Under the pieces are notes generated by a model. The model saw only the letters and a list, made by a program, of their open reading frames with translations. It ran no database searches and was not told the DNA's origin. From Spirochaetia bacterium (GTDB lineage: Bacteria > Spirochaetota > Spirochaetia > DSM-16054 > Sediminispirochaetaceae): a stretch of DNA of 33,265 nucleotides. The position numbers and the translations under genes were made by a program. The DNA lies in NCBI GenBank assembly GCA_021736475.1, contig JAIPFV010000023.1:1-33265 (forward strand), given 5' to 3'. Below are positions 8,641 through 16,207 of the stretch, piece after piece (the stretch's first letter is position 1; each line of letters starts with the position of its first letter).

Positions 8641-9701
8641 AAATTTTATACGGAATTCAAACTACCGGCCACGGTCACATTGTTCGCGGCCGGGCAATGG
8701 TGAAGGAACTTATCAGACAGGGACACTCTGTACACATAATTTTAAGCGGACCACCCCTTAAAGACAACTGGATTCCCGACTATTTTGAAAACTACGAACA
8801 CCTCAAAGGGCTGACCTACGTCATTGAAAACGGAAGAATCAACATACCCAAAACTGCCAAAATACTGGATGTGACCCAGTTTATCCACGACATAGTCAAA
8901 TATGAGCCTAAGGACTATGACCTGGTTGTCACCGATTATGAACCTATTTCCTCCCGGTTTGCACAGCTGAATAAAATTCCGAGTATTGGAATCGGCCACC
9001 TCTACGCCTTTGTCCATAAAGTACCTATGCCGACGGTACCTAACCCCTTCCATATACTCATTATGCGCTATTTTGCTCCGGCAAATTATCCCATTGGTCT
9101 GCACTGGCACCATTTTAACGCCCCTATTCTTCCACCGACTATCCCGCCGGATGTGCATAACGCCGATTCAATTCGGAAAAATAAAATTATTGTCTACCTT
9201 CATTTTGAAGCAATGCAAGATATCATAGATCTGTGCTCCCCCTTTCCGGAGTATGAGTTTTATGTGTACTATCCGGTCGATGAACCTTTTGACCGGGGGA
9301 ATATACACGTCCGTCCCCTCAGTCGTGATAACTTCCAGCGGGACTTGAGCGATTCGGCGGGAGTAATTGCCAACAGCGGCTTTTCACTCTCCAGCGAAGC
9401 AATCCACTTGGGGAAAAAGCTGCTCGCAAAACCGGTGGCCCACCAGACAGAACAAGAGGCCAATGCCAGCGCTTTACAGGAACTCAATCTCGGACGGGTG
9501 ATGAAAGAACTAGACAGGGACATAGTAGATCAGTGGCTTAACGACCCTTCACCGGAGCCGGCCGGGTACCCCGACTCTTTTGTCGAAATTGCCGAATGGA
9601 TCGGAAGAGGAAACTGGGAGAATACCAATGAGTTAGTGGAGGGGCTCTGGGCACAGACGAACCATATGCCCAGGTTTGAGCCGAAAAAGCTCCTCCCCTA
9701 A
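8637..9701 (+). CDS. GT-B-fold glycosyltransferase, MJ1255/VC2487-like
   Basis: This is a 354-residue cytoplasmic or peripheral glycosyltransferase of the MurG/GT28-like GT-B superfamily. The N-terminal motif ILYGIQTTGHGHIVRGRAM (residues 3-21) is the glycine-rich loop. The C-terminal half has the donor-site pattern VIANSGFSLSSEAIHLGKK, then EQEANASALQELNLGRVM, which corresponds to the SEAxxLGKP and EQxxNAxxLxxxG motifs of this group. This arrangement fits the MJ1255/VC2487 family, whose substrates are mostly unknown. It is the second gene of a set with a nucleotidyltransferase (4-nt overlap) and a YdcF-like protein (24-nt gap). The acceptor might be a lipid carrier or envelope lipid, but that is inferred only from the YdcF/ElyC-like neighbour. 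Confidence 0.82.
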   Translation: MKILYGIQTTGHGHIVRGRAMVKELIRQGHSVHIILSGPPLKDNWIPDYFENYEHLKGLTYVIENGRINIPKTAKILDVTQFIHDIVKYEPKDYDLVVTDYEPISSRFAQLNKIPSIGIGHLYAFVHKVPMPTVPNPFHILIMRYFAPANYPIGLHWHHFNAPILPPTIPPDVHNADSIRKNKIIVYLHFEAMQDIIDLCSPFPEYEFYVYYPVDEPFDRGNIHVRPLSRDNFQRDLSDSAGVIANSGFSLSSEAIHLGKKLLAKPVAHQTEQEANASALQELNLGRVMKELDRDIVDQWLNDPSPEPAGYPDSFVEIAEWIGRGNWENTNELVEGLWAQTNHMPRFEPKKLLP

Positions 9702-9725
9702 GCCCCCTAAGGAAGGAAGGCAATA

Positions 9726-10592
9726 ATGTTCAGTGTATCTAAAGTTCTTACTTTTTTGCTTCTTCCTCCCGGCATATTTTTAGCAGTCAGCCTCACGGCA
9801 CTACTGTTATTGCTTCTCTCCCTTAGGCAAGAAAAAAGGAAAACAGGTACGGCAAGCCGTAAAGCCGGCTCTCGCCTCACCCGCATCGCTACAATTCTGA
9901 TGGCTCTGCTTGCGGCCGGGCTATATACCCTCTCCATCGAACCGGTGTCGGAATTGCTGCTGCGCCCGCTGGAGCAGGCGCAGCCCCCGCTGCTGCTTGG
10001 CCCCGCCACACCCGGCGCCCAATATATGGATATAGATTCTGTACAGGCAGATGCGATTGTGGTACTGAGCGGCGGCACGGTTACCCGCTCCCCCGAGGAA
10101 GGAGGCCGGGCCGCCCCCGGCGCAGAGACCCTCAAACGGCTGAGCTTCGGCTATCGCATCCACCGGGCTTCCGGACTCCCGCTTATCTCCACCGGCGGCA
10201 CCCCGCTCTCCGCAGGGGCCGATGAAACTTTTCCTCTGCCCTCCGCCGGGGCAGCCATGGGCCGCTACCTGATAGCCCTTGGTGCCGACCCGGAGGCTGT
10301 ATTCACCGAGGAAACCAGCCGCAACACCCTTGAAAACGCCGCTCTGGTGGCCGAAAAATACGACCACCAAAAGGTAATTCTGGTCACCTCGGCCTACCAC
10401 ATGCCCCGCAGTGTGTGGATTTTCAAGCAGATGGGGTTTCAAGTCGTGCCAGCCCCCACGGATTACAAAATTGATGGGGACGGATACAACCCCTGGAGCT
10501 TCTTTCCGAGCATGGATTCCCTCCACGACTCCTACCGGGCGCTGCACGAATACGCGGGTATTGTGTATTACCTTTGGCAACATGAGGAATAA
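9726..10592 (+). CDS. YdcF/ElyC/SanA-like (DUF218) membrane protein
   Basis: The 288-residue protein starts with two hydrophobic segments (about 8-33 and 53-70) separated by a Lys/Arg-rich loop. The DUF218 domain follows: ADAIVVLSGGTV (108-119), SFGYRIHRASGLPLISTGG, SRNTLENAALV and VILVTSAYHMPRSVWIFKQMG. With two N-terminal membrane spans it resembles ElyC more than SanA; the domain would probably face the periplasm. Members of the family have been linked to envelope integrity and undecaprenyl-phosphate-dependent polymer synthesis, without a fully settled reaction. GGAAGGAAGG (9711-9720) lies five bases before the ATG. It closes the nucleotidyltransferase-glycosyltransferase operon, which supports an envelope glycoconjugate role for that set. 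The DNA here is GC-rich compared with its neighbours. Confidence 0.85.
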   Translation: MFSVSKVLTFLLLPPGIFLAVSLTALLLLLLSLRQEKRKTGTASRKAGSRLTRIATILMALLAAGLYTLSIEPVSELLLRPLEQAQPPLLLGPATPGAQYMDIDSVQADAIVVLSGGTVTRSPEEGGRAAPGAETLKRLSFGYRIHRASGLPLISTGGTPLSAGADETFPLPSAGAAMGRYLIALGADPEAVFTEETSRNTLENAALVAEKYDHQKVILVTSAYHMPRSVWIFKQMGFQVVPAPTDYKIDGDGYNPWSFFPSMDSLHDSYRALHEYAGIVYYLWQHEE

Positions 10593-10607
10593 ATATAAAA
10601 AAAAAGG

Positions 10608-10637
10608 TTGACGCATACCCGATTAAATGACAAGAAT
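10608..10637 (+). promoter_or_regulatory. Candidate sigma70-type promoter for the NSS transporter
   Basis: TTGACG at 10608-10613 (five of six to the -35 consensus) is followed after 18 bp by AAGAAT at 10632-10637 (four of six to the -10). Transcription would start near 10644, leaving a short leader with AGGAGG at 10648-10653. The -10 is weak, so this is tentative. Confidence 0.4.
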
Positions 10638-10660
10638 ATATACGAACAGGAGGATAATGT

Positions 10661-12157
10661 ATGAAAAGAGAAACATGGGGAAGTAGAGCAGGCTTTATAA
10701 TGGCTGCTGTCGGCTCTGCTATCGGTTTAGGAAACATCTGGCGGTTCCCCTATATGGCATTTGAAAACGGTGGTGGTGCATTTCTCATCCCGTATTTCTT
10801 TGCCCTGGTAACCGCAGGTATCCCGATCCTGATACTGGAGTTTTCCCTCGGACACAAAAGCAAGGGCAGTGCGCCTCTTACTTTTGCTAAACTGAACAAG
10901 GGTTGGGAATGGCTCGGCTGGTGGCAGGTGCTTATCAGTTTTGTCATTGCGGTCTACTACGTGGTAATTATCGGATGGGCAATTAGCTACATCGGTTATT
11001 CCTTCACAATGGCATGGGGCGACGACACAACCGCCTTTTTTGTCGGCGACTTTTTAGGATTAACCGACGGACCCTTCCAGCTGGGCGGTTTTAGAGGCAT
11101 TATTGTAGCAACCACCGTCCTGGCATGGCTGATTAGTTTTGTTGTGCTGTATGGTGGTGTAAAGGCAGGTATCGAAAAGGCCAACAAGATTTTTATGCCC
11201 CTGCTAATCGTCATTCTGCTGATCGTTATGATCCGCGGAATCACTCTGCCGGGCGCTGCCGACGGTCTTGAAATGCTCTTTAAACCGGACTTCAGCAAGA
11301 TCTTAGACGGTCGAGTGTGGGTCGCGGCATATGGACAGATATTCTTTACCCTGAGTATCGCCTTTGCCATTATGATCACCTACTCCAGCTATCTGCCGAA
11401 GAAGTCGGACATCATCAATAACGCCTTCATGACCGGACTTCTGAACTGCGGTTTTTCCGTACTTTCCGGTATCGCAGTATTCAGTATTCTCGGTTATATG
11501 ATGCATACCGGCGGCGGAGAGCTTCCGGACAGCCTCAGCGGTGTATTTCTGGCCTTTGCCACTATCCCGCAGGCTATCAATCAGCTCCCTGCACTGCAGG
11601 TGGTAATCGGCGTGCTGTTCTTCCTCTCACTGACCTTTGCCGGACTCTCATCATTCATCTCGATCAATGAGGTACTGGTAGCTTCGTTCTCCGACAAACT
11701 GAATCTACCCCGCCGCAAGGTAGTACTCTGGTACACCATAATCGCGGGCTTGGTTAGTTTGATTTTTACCACCGGCGCCGGTCTGTATGTCCTGGACATC
11801 GCCGACCGTTTCGTCAACAGCTTCGGCGTTGCCATGTCCGGTCTGGTAGAAGTTATAGTTATCGGCTGGATGTTCAAGCTGGTCACCCTGCGTGAACACT
11901 TTGAGCCTATCTCCGACTTCAACGTCGGCAAATGGTGGGAATTCACCGTTAAAATTATCACTCCAGTGGTACTAGGTATCACCGCTATTCAGAACTTCTA
12001 CCAAGAGTTCACTACGCCCTACGGCGGATACGGTGTTGGTCCTCTCATCGCTTATGGATGGGCAGTTGCATTAGGCATACTCATCATCGGCATCATCCTG
12101 GGTAAATCAAAATGGTCGGATCCCAGCATGCTGGAAATGACCCCAGAAGACGAGTAG
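10661..12157 (+). CDS. Neurotransmitter:sodium symporter (NSS) family amino-acid transporter
   Basis: This 498-residue inner-membrane protein has about 12 predicted membrane helices. The N-terminus carries the NSS hallmark GSAIGLGNIWRFPY (18-31), the unwound TM1 region that binds Na+ and substrate in LeuT, followed by FENGGGAFLIPYF. Conserved positions continue in AYGQIFFTLSIAFAIMITY (TM6 region) and LSLTFAGLSSFISINEV (TM8 region). A long C-terminus with a twelfth helix and a charged tail (SMLEMTPEDE) is typical of the bacterial methionine/alanine NSS type, which works with a very small membrane subunit; such a gene follows 11 nt downstream. Transport of methionine, alanine or a related neutral amino acid is therefore the best guess, by family and context. 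AGGAGG precedes the ATG by seven bases. Confidence 0.92.
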   Translation: MKRETWGSRAGFIMAAVGSAIGLGNIWRFPYMAFENGGGAFLIPYFFALVTAGIPILILEFSLGHKSKGSAPLTFAKLNKGWEWLGWWQVLISFVIAVYYVVIIGWAISYIGYSFTMAWGDDTTAFFVGDFLGLTDGPFQLGGFRGIIVATTVLAWLISFVVLYGGVKAGIEKANKIFMPLLIVILLIVMIRGITLPGAADGLEMLFKPDFSKILDGRVWVAAYGQIFFTLSIAFAIMITYSSYLPKKSDIINNAFMTGLLNCGFSVLSGIAVFSILGYMMHTGGGELPDSLSGVFLAFATIPQAINQLPALQVVIGVLFFLSLTFAGLSSFISINEVLVASFSDKLNLPRRKVVLWYTIIAGLVSLIFTTGAGLYVLDIADRFVNSFGVAMSGLVEVIVIGWMFKLVTLREHFEPISDFNVGKWWEFTVKIITPVVLGITAIQNFYQEFTTPYGGYGVGPLIAYGWAVALGILIIGIILGKSKWSDPSMLEMTPEDE

Positions 12158-12168
12158 GAGGTAAGATT

Positions 12169-12270
12169 ATGTCAGGTGGAGCAATAGCTTTTATGATTTT
12201 CGGAATCCTTCTCACTTGGGGAGGAGCTGCAGTATGCATCTCAATTGCCATGCGCAAGCGGGATGTCTAA
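12169..12270 (+). CDS. NSS transporter small subunit (MetS-like, 33 aa)
   Basis: This tiny gene is too short for usual ORF cut-offs. It encodes 33 residues: a single hydrophobic helix (AIAFMIFGILLTWGGAAVCI) followed by a basic tail ending SIAMRKRDV. GGAGGT at 12157-12162 overlaps the transporter's stop codon and lies six bases before the ATG, so the two are coupled. The sequence and position match the small subunit family of methionine/alanine import NSS transporters (MetPS type in Corynebacterium), where the small protein is required for uptake activity. The basic C-terminus predicts a cytoplasmic tail. A strong terminator follows. Confidence 0.88.
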   Translation: MSGGAIAFMIFGILLTWGGAAVCISIAMRKRDV

Positions 12271-12301
12271 GCTCAGTATTTAATTTCAGAACAGTAAGTT
12301 C

Positions 12302-12334
12302 AGACCGGGCTCTTAGGAGTCCGGTCTTTTTTTT
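12302..12334 (+). terminator. Strong intrinsic terminator after the NSS operon
   Basis: An 11-bp stem runs from AGACCGG at 12302-12308 to CCGGTCT at 12321-12327, continued inward by GCTC/GAGT with one G-T pair and a TTAG tetraloop (12313-12316). It is followed by a run of eight T to 12334. This ends the transporter operon and is placed on the plus strand only. Confidence 0.93.
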
Positions 12335-12359
12335 GGTGCTTTTTTTATGCAAATGCACT

Positions 12360-12381
12360 CTTACAGACGGCCGCCTGTAAG
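12360..12381. repeat. Perfect 7-bp inverted repeat between convergent genes
   Basis: CTTACAG at 12360-12366 and CTGTAAG at 12375-12381 flank an 8-nt GC-rich loop. It lies between the NSS terminator and the 3' end of the minus-strand histidine kinase gene. On the minus strand no T-run follows, so it is not a standard terminator; it may be an mRNA 3'-end hairpin. Confidence 0.45.
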
Positions 12382-12423
12382 CTCAGGGCGGCGGGTCGGG
12401 CTATTCCAAACCCGAGTCAGATC

Positions 12424-14496
12424 TTATTCCAGGGTAAAGCGGATCTTAAAACACTTCTGCTGCGACTGGCCGGCCTCAATCTCGAACTCTCCATTTAACT
12501 GCCGGGACAGGCCGCTAATCAGAGAATGACCGATGCTCAAACTCTTCTTGTCGTAGTCCAAAGGTAAGTCGATCCCGTCATCACATACGCGCAGCTCATA
12601 CTGTTTCTGCCCCGTAGATATCAGCTGTACCCACACATGACCGTGCCCGTCACCGGGAAAAGCGTACTTTAGGGCATTGGTCAACAGTTCGCTGAAGATC
12701 ATTCCCAGGGGAATCACCACTTTTACCGGCAGCCAGAGGGCGTCGTCCCCTTTGAAGGACAGAACAATTTTTTCCCGTTTGGCTCCGTCAGCCTCCAGAA
12801 TGCCCTGTCCCAGTTCCTGCAGATACGAGCCGGCCTCCACCGCCTTATCCTGGGAGCTGCTGTAGAGCATCTCATGGACCAAGCCAACCGCCCGGATACG
12901 CCCCTTGACCTTGCTCAGAATTTCAGCAGCCTCCTCAGCTTGGGGCGGTTTCTCGTCGACAGACTGCTCCGATTGCTCCTGCAATGAACCAAGCTCAAGG
13001 TTCAGCATACTATCCAGCATTGTCAGGTTATTCTTCACCCGGTGGTTAATCTCCCGTACAAAGGCCTTCTCCTTCTCGACCTTCTGCTGCAGTAGCTGTT
13101 TTTCCTGCTGTTCAACAGTAATGTCCCGGGCAATTCCGACTGTTTTGTTCAGGGTGCCGTAGGGGTCCCGTACCGGAAACATCTGAGACCGAATCCAGCG
13201 CTCGTTACCTTCGCCGTCGAACAGGCGATACTCAACCGTCCCCGTTTCCTGCCGAGAGTTCAGTTTCTCCATAAACGCTTCCACCCTGCTCCTATCCTCG
13301 GGGTGGACCCGCTGCAGCCACACGCGTGGATCCCCCTGCAGCCCCTCGGCGGTCACCTGAAACAGCCTCTCACAGGCCGGGTTCAGGTACAGGGTCCGTT
13401 GCGGGTCGATCTCCTCCAGCCAGGCCGCCTCTCCGATATTTTCTATAATTGTGCGGAACATATAGCTGTGTTGGTCAAGTTCTGCCTGCAGTATCTTTTG
13501 CTCGGTTATATCGTGTCCAACCCCCAGGGTTCCCATAAACTCACTTTCCCCGGTGCGGCCGCTGTACAGGCCCTCAGCGTCTATTAAGAGCACAGGTTCG
13601 GCCGGAAGGGAGCGGTTGTGCAGACTAAAAAACACGGTGTGATTATTGCCCGTCCGCAGCCGTACCTCGAATTTGCGGGTGCGGCGGCTGCCGGTGCGCC
13701 GCTCCGCCAGCTTCCATTTGGCCTTCTCCCGGTCGGCATGGTGCACTATATCCAGTATATGCCGTCCAATCAGCTTTTCACGCTCGTATCCGTAGCGCGT
13801 CACCGCCTGGTTAATAAACTCAATCCGACCATCTCTGTCTAAATGATAGATTATATCGGGCATTCTGTCGGTTGCCTGCAGGAGGGAGTCGTAGGCGGGA
13901 TGGCTCGCCCGCTTATCATCGCCGCAAATGCTGAGCAGCTTTAACACAGTATCCTGTTCGGCATACACCCGCTGCAGACATAACGAGAGCATCGCCCCTA
14001 AAGTCTCCAACTCGTTACAGTTCTCCAGCTCCTGTTTTTGTCCGCAAATAAACACTAAATCGGCAATCGGCCCGTTGTAGTCATGCAAGGCCAACACATA
14101 GGCCTTGCCCAATTTAAAAAGCTTGGCTGCCTGTTTACAGACTTTTTCAGGAATTTGATTACCCGCCAGACTACACAGGCCGTCAAACTCGACAATCCCC
14201 TCGGTCTCAAAGGTCGCTTTGATATGCGGATCGACGGTATATGCAGCCCCGGTCAGGGAAAAACCAAATAGTTTTCCCGCTTTTTCTATAGGCTCCCTTA
14301 CCCCGGCAATAGCCCGGGTGGTAGTGTGCTCACCATAATCCGAGACTTCGTTCAGAGCAACAAAACGGGCTCCGCTTAAGGTCCTAAAAACCTCGGCAGT
14401 CGCCACGTAATCAATCGAGCGGCGACTACACCTGGATAAATCCCGGGCGGCCTTGCGCATAAAATCCTGTGTATGTTCCATCCTTTTAGAATCCAT
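12424..14496 (-). CDS. Soluble sensor histidine kinase, GAF-like/PAS/PAS/HisKA_2/HATPase
   Basis: This 690-residue protein has no membrane segment, so it is a cytoplasmic sensor. Domains in order: an N-terminal GAF-like region (about 20-185), PAS 1 (about 203-333, ending in GVGHDITEQK), PAS 2 (about 343-463, ending in GIARDITVEQ), a short coiled linker, the HisKA_2 dimerisation region with REINHRVKNNL (phospho-acceptor H485), and a HATPase domain with the N-box ELLTNALKYAF (603-613) and CDDGIDLP as the G1 equivalent. HisKA_2 kinases often pair with a separate receiver; none is in this window, so it is an orphan here. Start choice is open: the ATG at 14496 has GGAG only one base away, and a second in-frame ATG at 14481 follows AAAAGG directly. 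The ligands of the GAF and PAS domains are unknown. Confidence 0.87.
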   Translation of the reverse strand: MDSKRMEHTQDFMRKAARDLSRCSRRSIDYVATAEVFRTLSGARFVALNEVSDYGEHTTTRAIAGVREPIEKAGKLFGFSLTGAAYTVDPHIKATFETEGIVEFDGLCSLAGNQIPEKVCKQAAKLFKLGKAYVLALHDYNGPIADLVFICGQKQELENCNELETLGAMLSLCLQRVYAEQDTVLKLLSICGDDKRASHPAYDSLLQATDRMPDIIYHLDRDGRIEFINQAVTRYGYEREKLIGRHILDIVHHADREKAKWKLAERRTGSRRTRKFEVRLRTGNNHTVFFSLHNRSLPAEPVLLIDAEGLYSGRTGESEFMGTLGVGHDITEQKILQAELDQHSYMFRTIIENIGEAAWLEEIDPQRTLYLNPACERLFQVTAEGLQGDPRVWLQRVHPEDRSRVEAFMEKLNSRQETGTVEYRLFDGEGNERWIRSQMFPVRDPYGTLNKTVGIARDITVEQQEKQLLQQKVEKEKAFVREINHRVKNNLTMLDSMLNLELGSLQEQSEQSVDEKPPQAEEAAEILSKVKGRIRAVGLVHEMLYSSSQDKAVEAGSYLQELGQGILEADGAKREKIVLSFKGDDALWLPVKVVIPLGMIFSELLTNALKYAFPGDGHGHVWVQLISTGQKQYELRVCDDGIDLPLDYDKKSLSIGHSLISGLSRQLNGEFEIEAGQSQQKCFKIRFTLE

Positions 14497-14559
14497 ACTC
14501 CAATTTTCGCGGCTCCCTGGGCCAATGTAAATACCGGCAAACTGAGATTCCCACAGTAA

Positions 14560-15102
14560 TCACAGCAAATTCAGTTTTTTTAACTTCGGGCGGATTACGA
14601 AGGTACAGTAGCCGGCATAGGGGTGCTTTTCAAAGTAATGGCGATGATACTCTTCGGCGGCATAAAAAGTATCCAGAGGTTTCACCTCGGTCACCACAGG
14701 GCTCTCAAAATAGCCCGATTCCTCCAAAGCCTGTTTTGACTCCTCCGCCGTTTTCCGTTGCTGGTCATTATGATACAGGATAATTGAGCGGTACTGGGTG
14801 CCTACGTCCGCCCCCTGGCGGTTAACCGTGGTCGGGTCGTGGGCCCTCCAAAAGGCATCCAAGATATCCCGATAACTCAGCTTTTCCGGATCAAAGCTAA
14901 TCTGGGCAACCTCGGCATGGCCAGTAGTCCCGGTGCTCACACTTTCATAACTTGGCGCATCGGTAGTGCCCCCGGCATAGCCGGGTACCACCGATTCTAC
15001 CCCATCTATACGCTCGAAAATTGCCTCTACACACCAAAAGCATCCGCCCCCGAGGGTTGCGTATTCACGCTTATCTTTACTATTCGTACTATCTACTGCC
15101 AT
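14560..15102 (-). CDS. msrA: Peptide methionine-S-sulfoxide reductase
   Basis: This 180-residue cytoplasmic repair enzyme reduces the S-epimer of methionine sulfoxide. The active-site motif GGGCFWC (catalytic C21) sits near the N-terminus, followed by the family segments GYAGGTTDAPSYESVSTG, HAEVAQISFDPEKLSY and GTQYRSIILYHNDQQ, and AAEEYHRHYFEKHPYAGYC at the C-terminus, which may carry the recycling Cys. Length is normal for single-domain MsrA; there is no fused MsrB. AAGGGAG precedes the ATG. It lies 63 nt upstream of the histidine kinase gene and 99 nt downstream of the dehydrogenase gene on the same strand; the larger gap makes a separate transcript plausible. Confidence 0.95.
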   Translation of the reverse strand: MAVDSTNSKDKREYATLGGGCFWCVEAIFERIDGVESVVPGYAGGTTDAPSYESVSTGTTGHAEVAQISFDPEKLSYRDILDAFWRAHDPTTVNRQGADVGTQYRSIILYHNDQQRKTAEESKQALEESGYFESPVVTEVKPLDTFYAAEEYHRHYFEKHPYAGYCTFVIRPKLKKLNLL

Positions 15103-15201
15103 AAAACACTCCCTTTATATCTAAAATACAAAATTTATTCAGGGTCGGCAGTATTTACTTTACTAATTTACTAATATTCCCCATTGAATTTCCCAGGCGG
15201 G

Positions 15202-16179
15202 CTAATATCCGGCTTCAATATCGGCCTCGAACAGCAGTGAACCGTCGCTTACAAAGCGGCGTAAATTCTCGCACGCCTGTTCTATTCCCTTTCTGGCCGA
15301 TTTGGCGGTAAAACCGGCGGCGTGGGGCGAGAGCACCACAGAATCCATCCGGTGAATAGGATATTGTGAGGGGGCTCCCTCGGTTCCCTCCTGGGGATAG
15401 TTGTACCAGCAGTCGATAGCCGCCCCACCCAGACTTCCAGACTTTAATGCTTCGTACAGAGCCGTCTCGTCTACAATCGAACCCCGGCCGACATTTACCA
15501 GCAGCTTGTCCTGCATGCGCTCCAATTCTTCCCTGCCCAGCAGTGTCTTGGTTGAATCGGTAGCTGGTAGAGCTACCACCAGCAGATCGCACTGATCAAT
15601 TGCCTCGTCTATTGAGTAGACCATCAAATCGAAGCCCTGCGGGGGTTCCTGAACCGGGGTGCGTTTGTATCCGATTGTCTTTACCCGAAACGCCTTTAAC
15701 AGCTGGGCGGTATACTTGCCTATCTCTCCGGTACCCAAAATAGCGGCTGTCTTGCCGTCTATCGAATCCCAGGTATCATCCAAGCCCTTTCCTACCCAGA
15801 AGCCGTGCCAGCGCTCTTCACGCAAATCGTTGTGGAACTCTATAATGCGGCCGTAATAGGCCAGAATCATCGCTACTGTTCGCTCGGCCACATAGAAGGC
15901 GTTCCCGTGGGAGTTGGCCACCCTCACCCCACGCTCACGCAGCAGATCAAAGGGCAGGTGGTTTACCCCTGTGAAGGGAACAATTACCAAAGACAGTTTT
16001 TCCGCCCGCTGAAAAACCTCCCGGGCTATTTTACCGCCGATAATTACATCGGCCTCCGGAATATGCCTGTCCGCCTGGTTTAGGTCGGTGATAATTTCTA
16101 GGCTCGGAAACTCCTCCTGTATTGGGTATAGAAACTCCCTCCAGATCCGATTTACCTTTTGATAAAATACAACTTTCAT
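15202..16179 (-). CDS. D-isomer-specific 2-hydroxyacid dehydrogenase family protein
   Basis: This is a 325-residue NAD(P)-dependent oxidoreductase. The Rossmann motif GTGEIG lies at 149-154, the substrate-binding Arg in NVGRGSIVDETAL (R232), and the catalytic His in LSPHAAG (H286). The region that normally reads DVFxxEP is AIDCWYNYPQE here, a variant seen in some members, with E264 possibly taking the role of the His-activating Glu. The substrate (D-lactate, glyoxylate/hydroxypyruvate, phosphonate and so on) cannot be decided. AGGAGG lies five bases before the ATG. It is the last gene of the arcA-arcB-rtcB-MFS run, 28 nt after the MFS gene. Its link to arginine fermentation or to RNA repair is not evident. 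Confidence 0.85.
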   Translation of the reverse strand: MKVVFYQKVNRIWREFLYPIQEEFPSLEIITDLNQADRHIPEADVIIGGKIAREVFQRAEKLSLVIVPFTGVNHLPFDLLRERGVRVANSHGNAFYVAERTVAMILAYYGRIIEFHNDLREERWHGFWVGKGLDDTWDSIDGKTAAILGTGEIGKYTAQLLKAFRVKTIGYKRTPVQEPPQGFDLMVYSIDEAIDQCDLLVVALPATDSTKTLLGREELERMQDKLLVNVGRGSIVDETALYEALKSGSLGGAAIDCWYNYPQEGTEGAPSQYPIHRMDSVVLSPHAAGFTAKSARKGIEQACENLRRFVSDGSLLFEADIEAGY

Positions 16180-16207
16180 AGGTCCTCCTACTAAATTTTG
16201 CGGTTAT

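Noticed and set aside
9707-10616. Long minus-strand open frames opposite the YdcF-like gene
   Set aside because: They are shadows caused by GC-rich codon use; the plus-strand frame has family motifs, a ribosome site and operon context.
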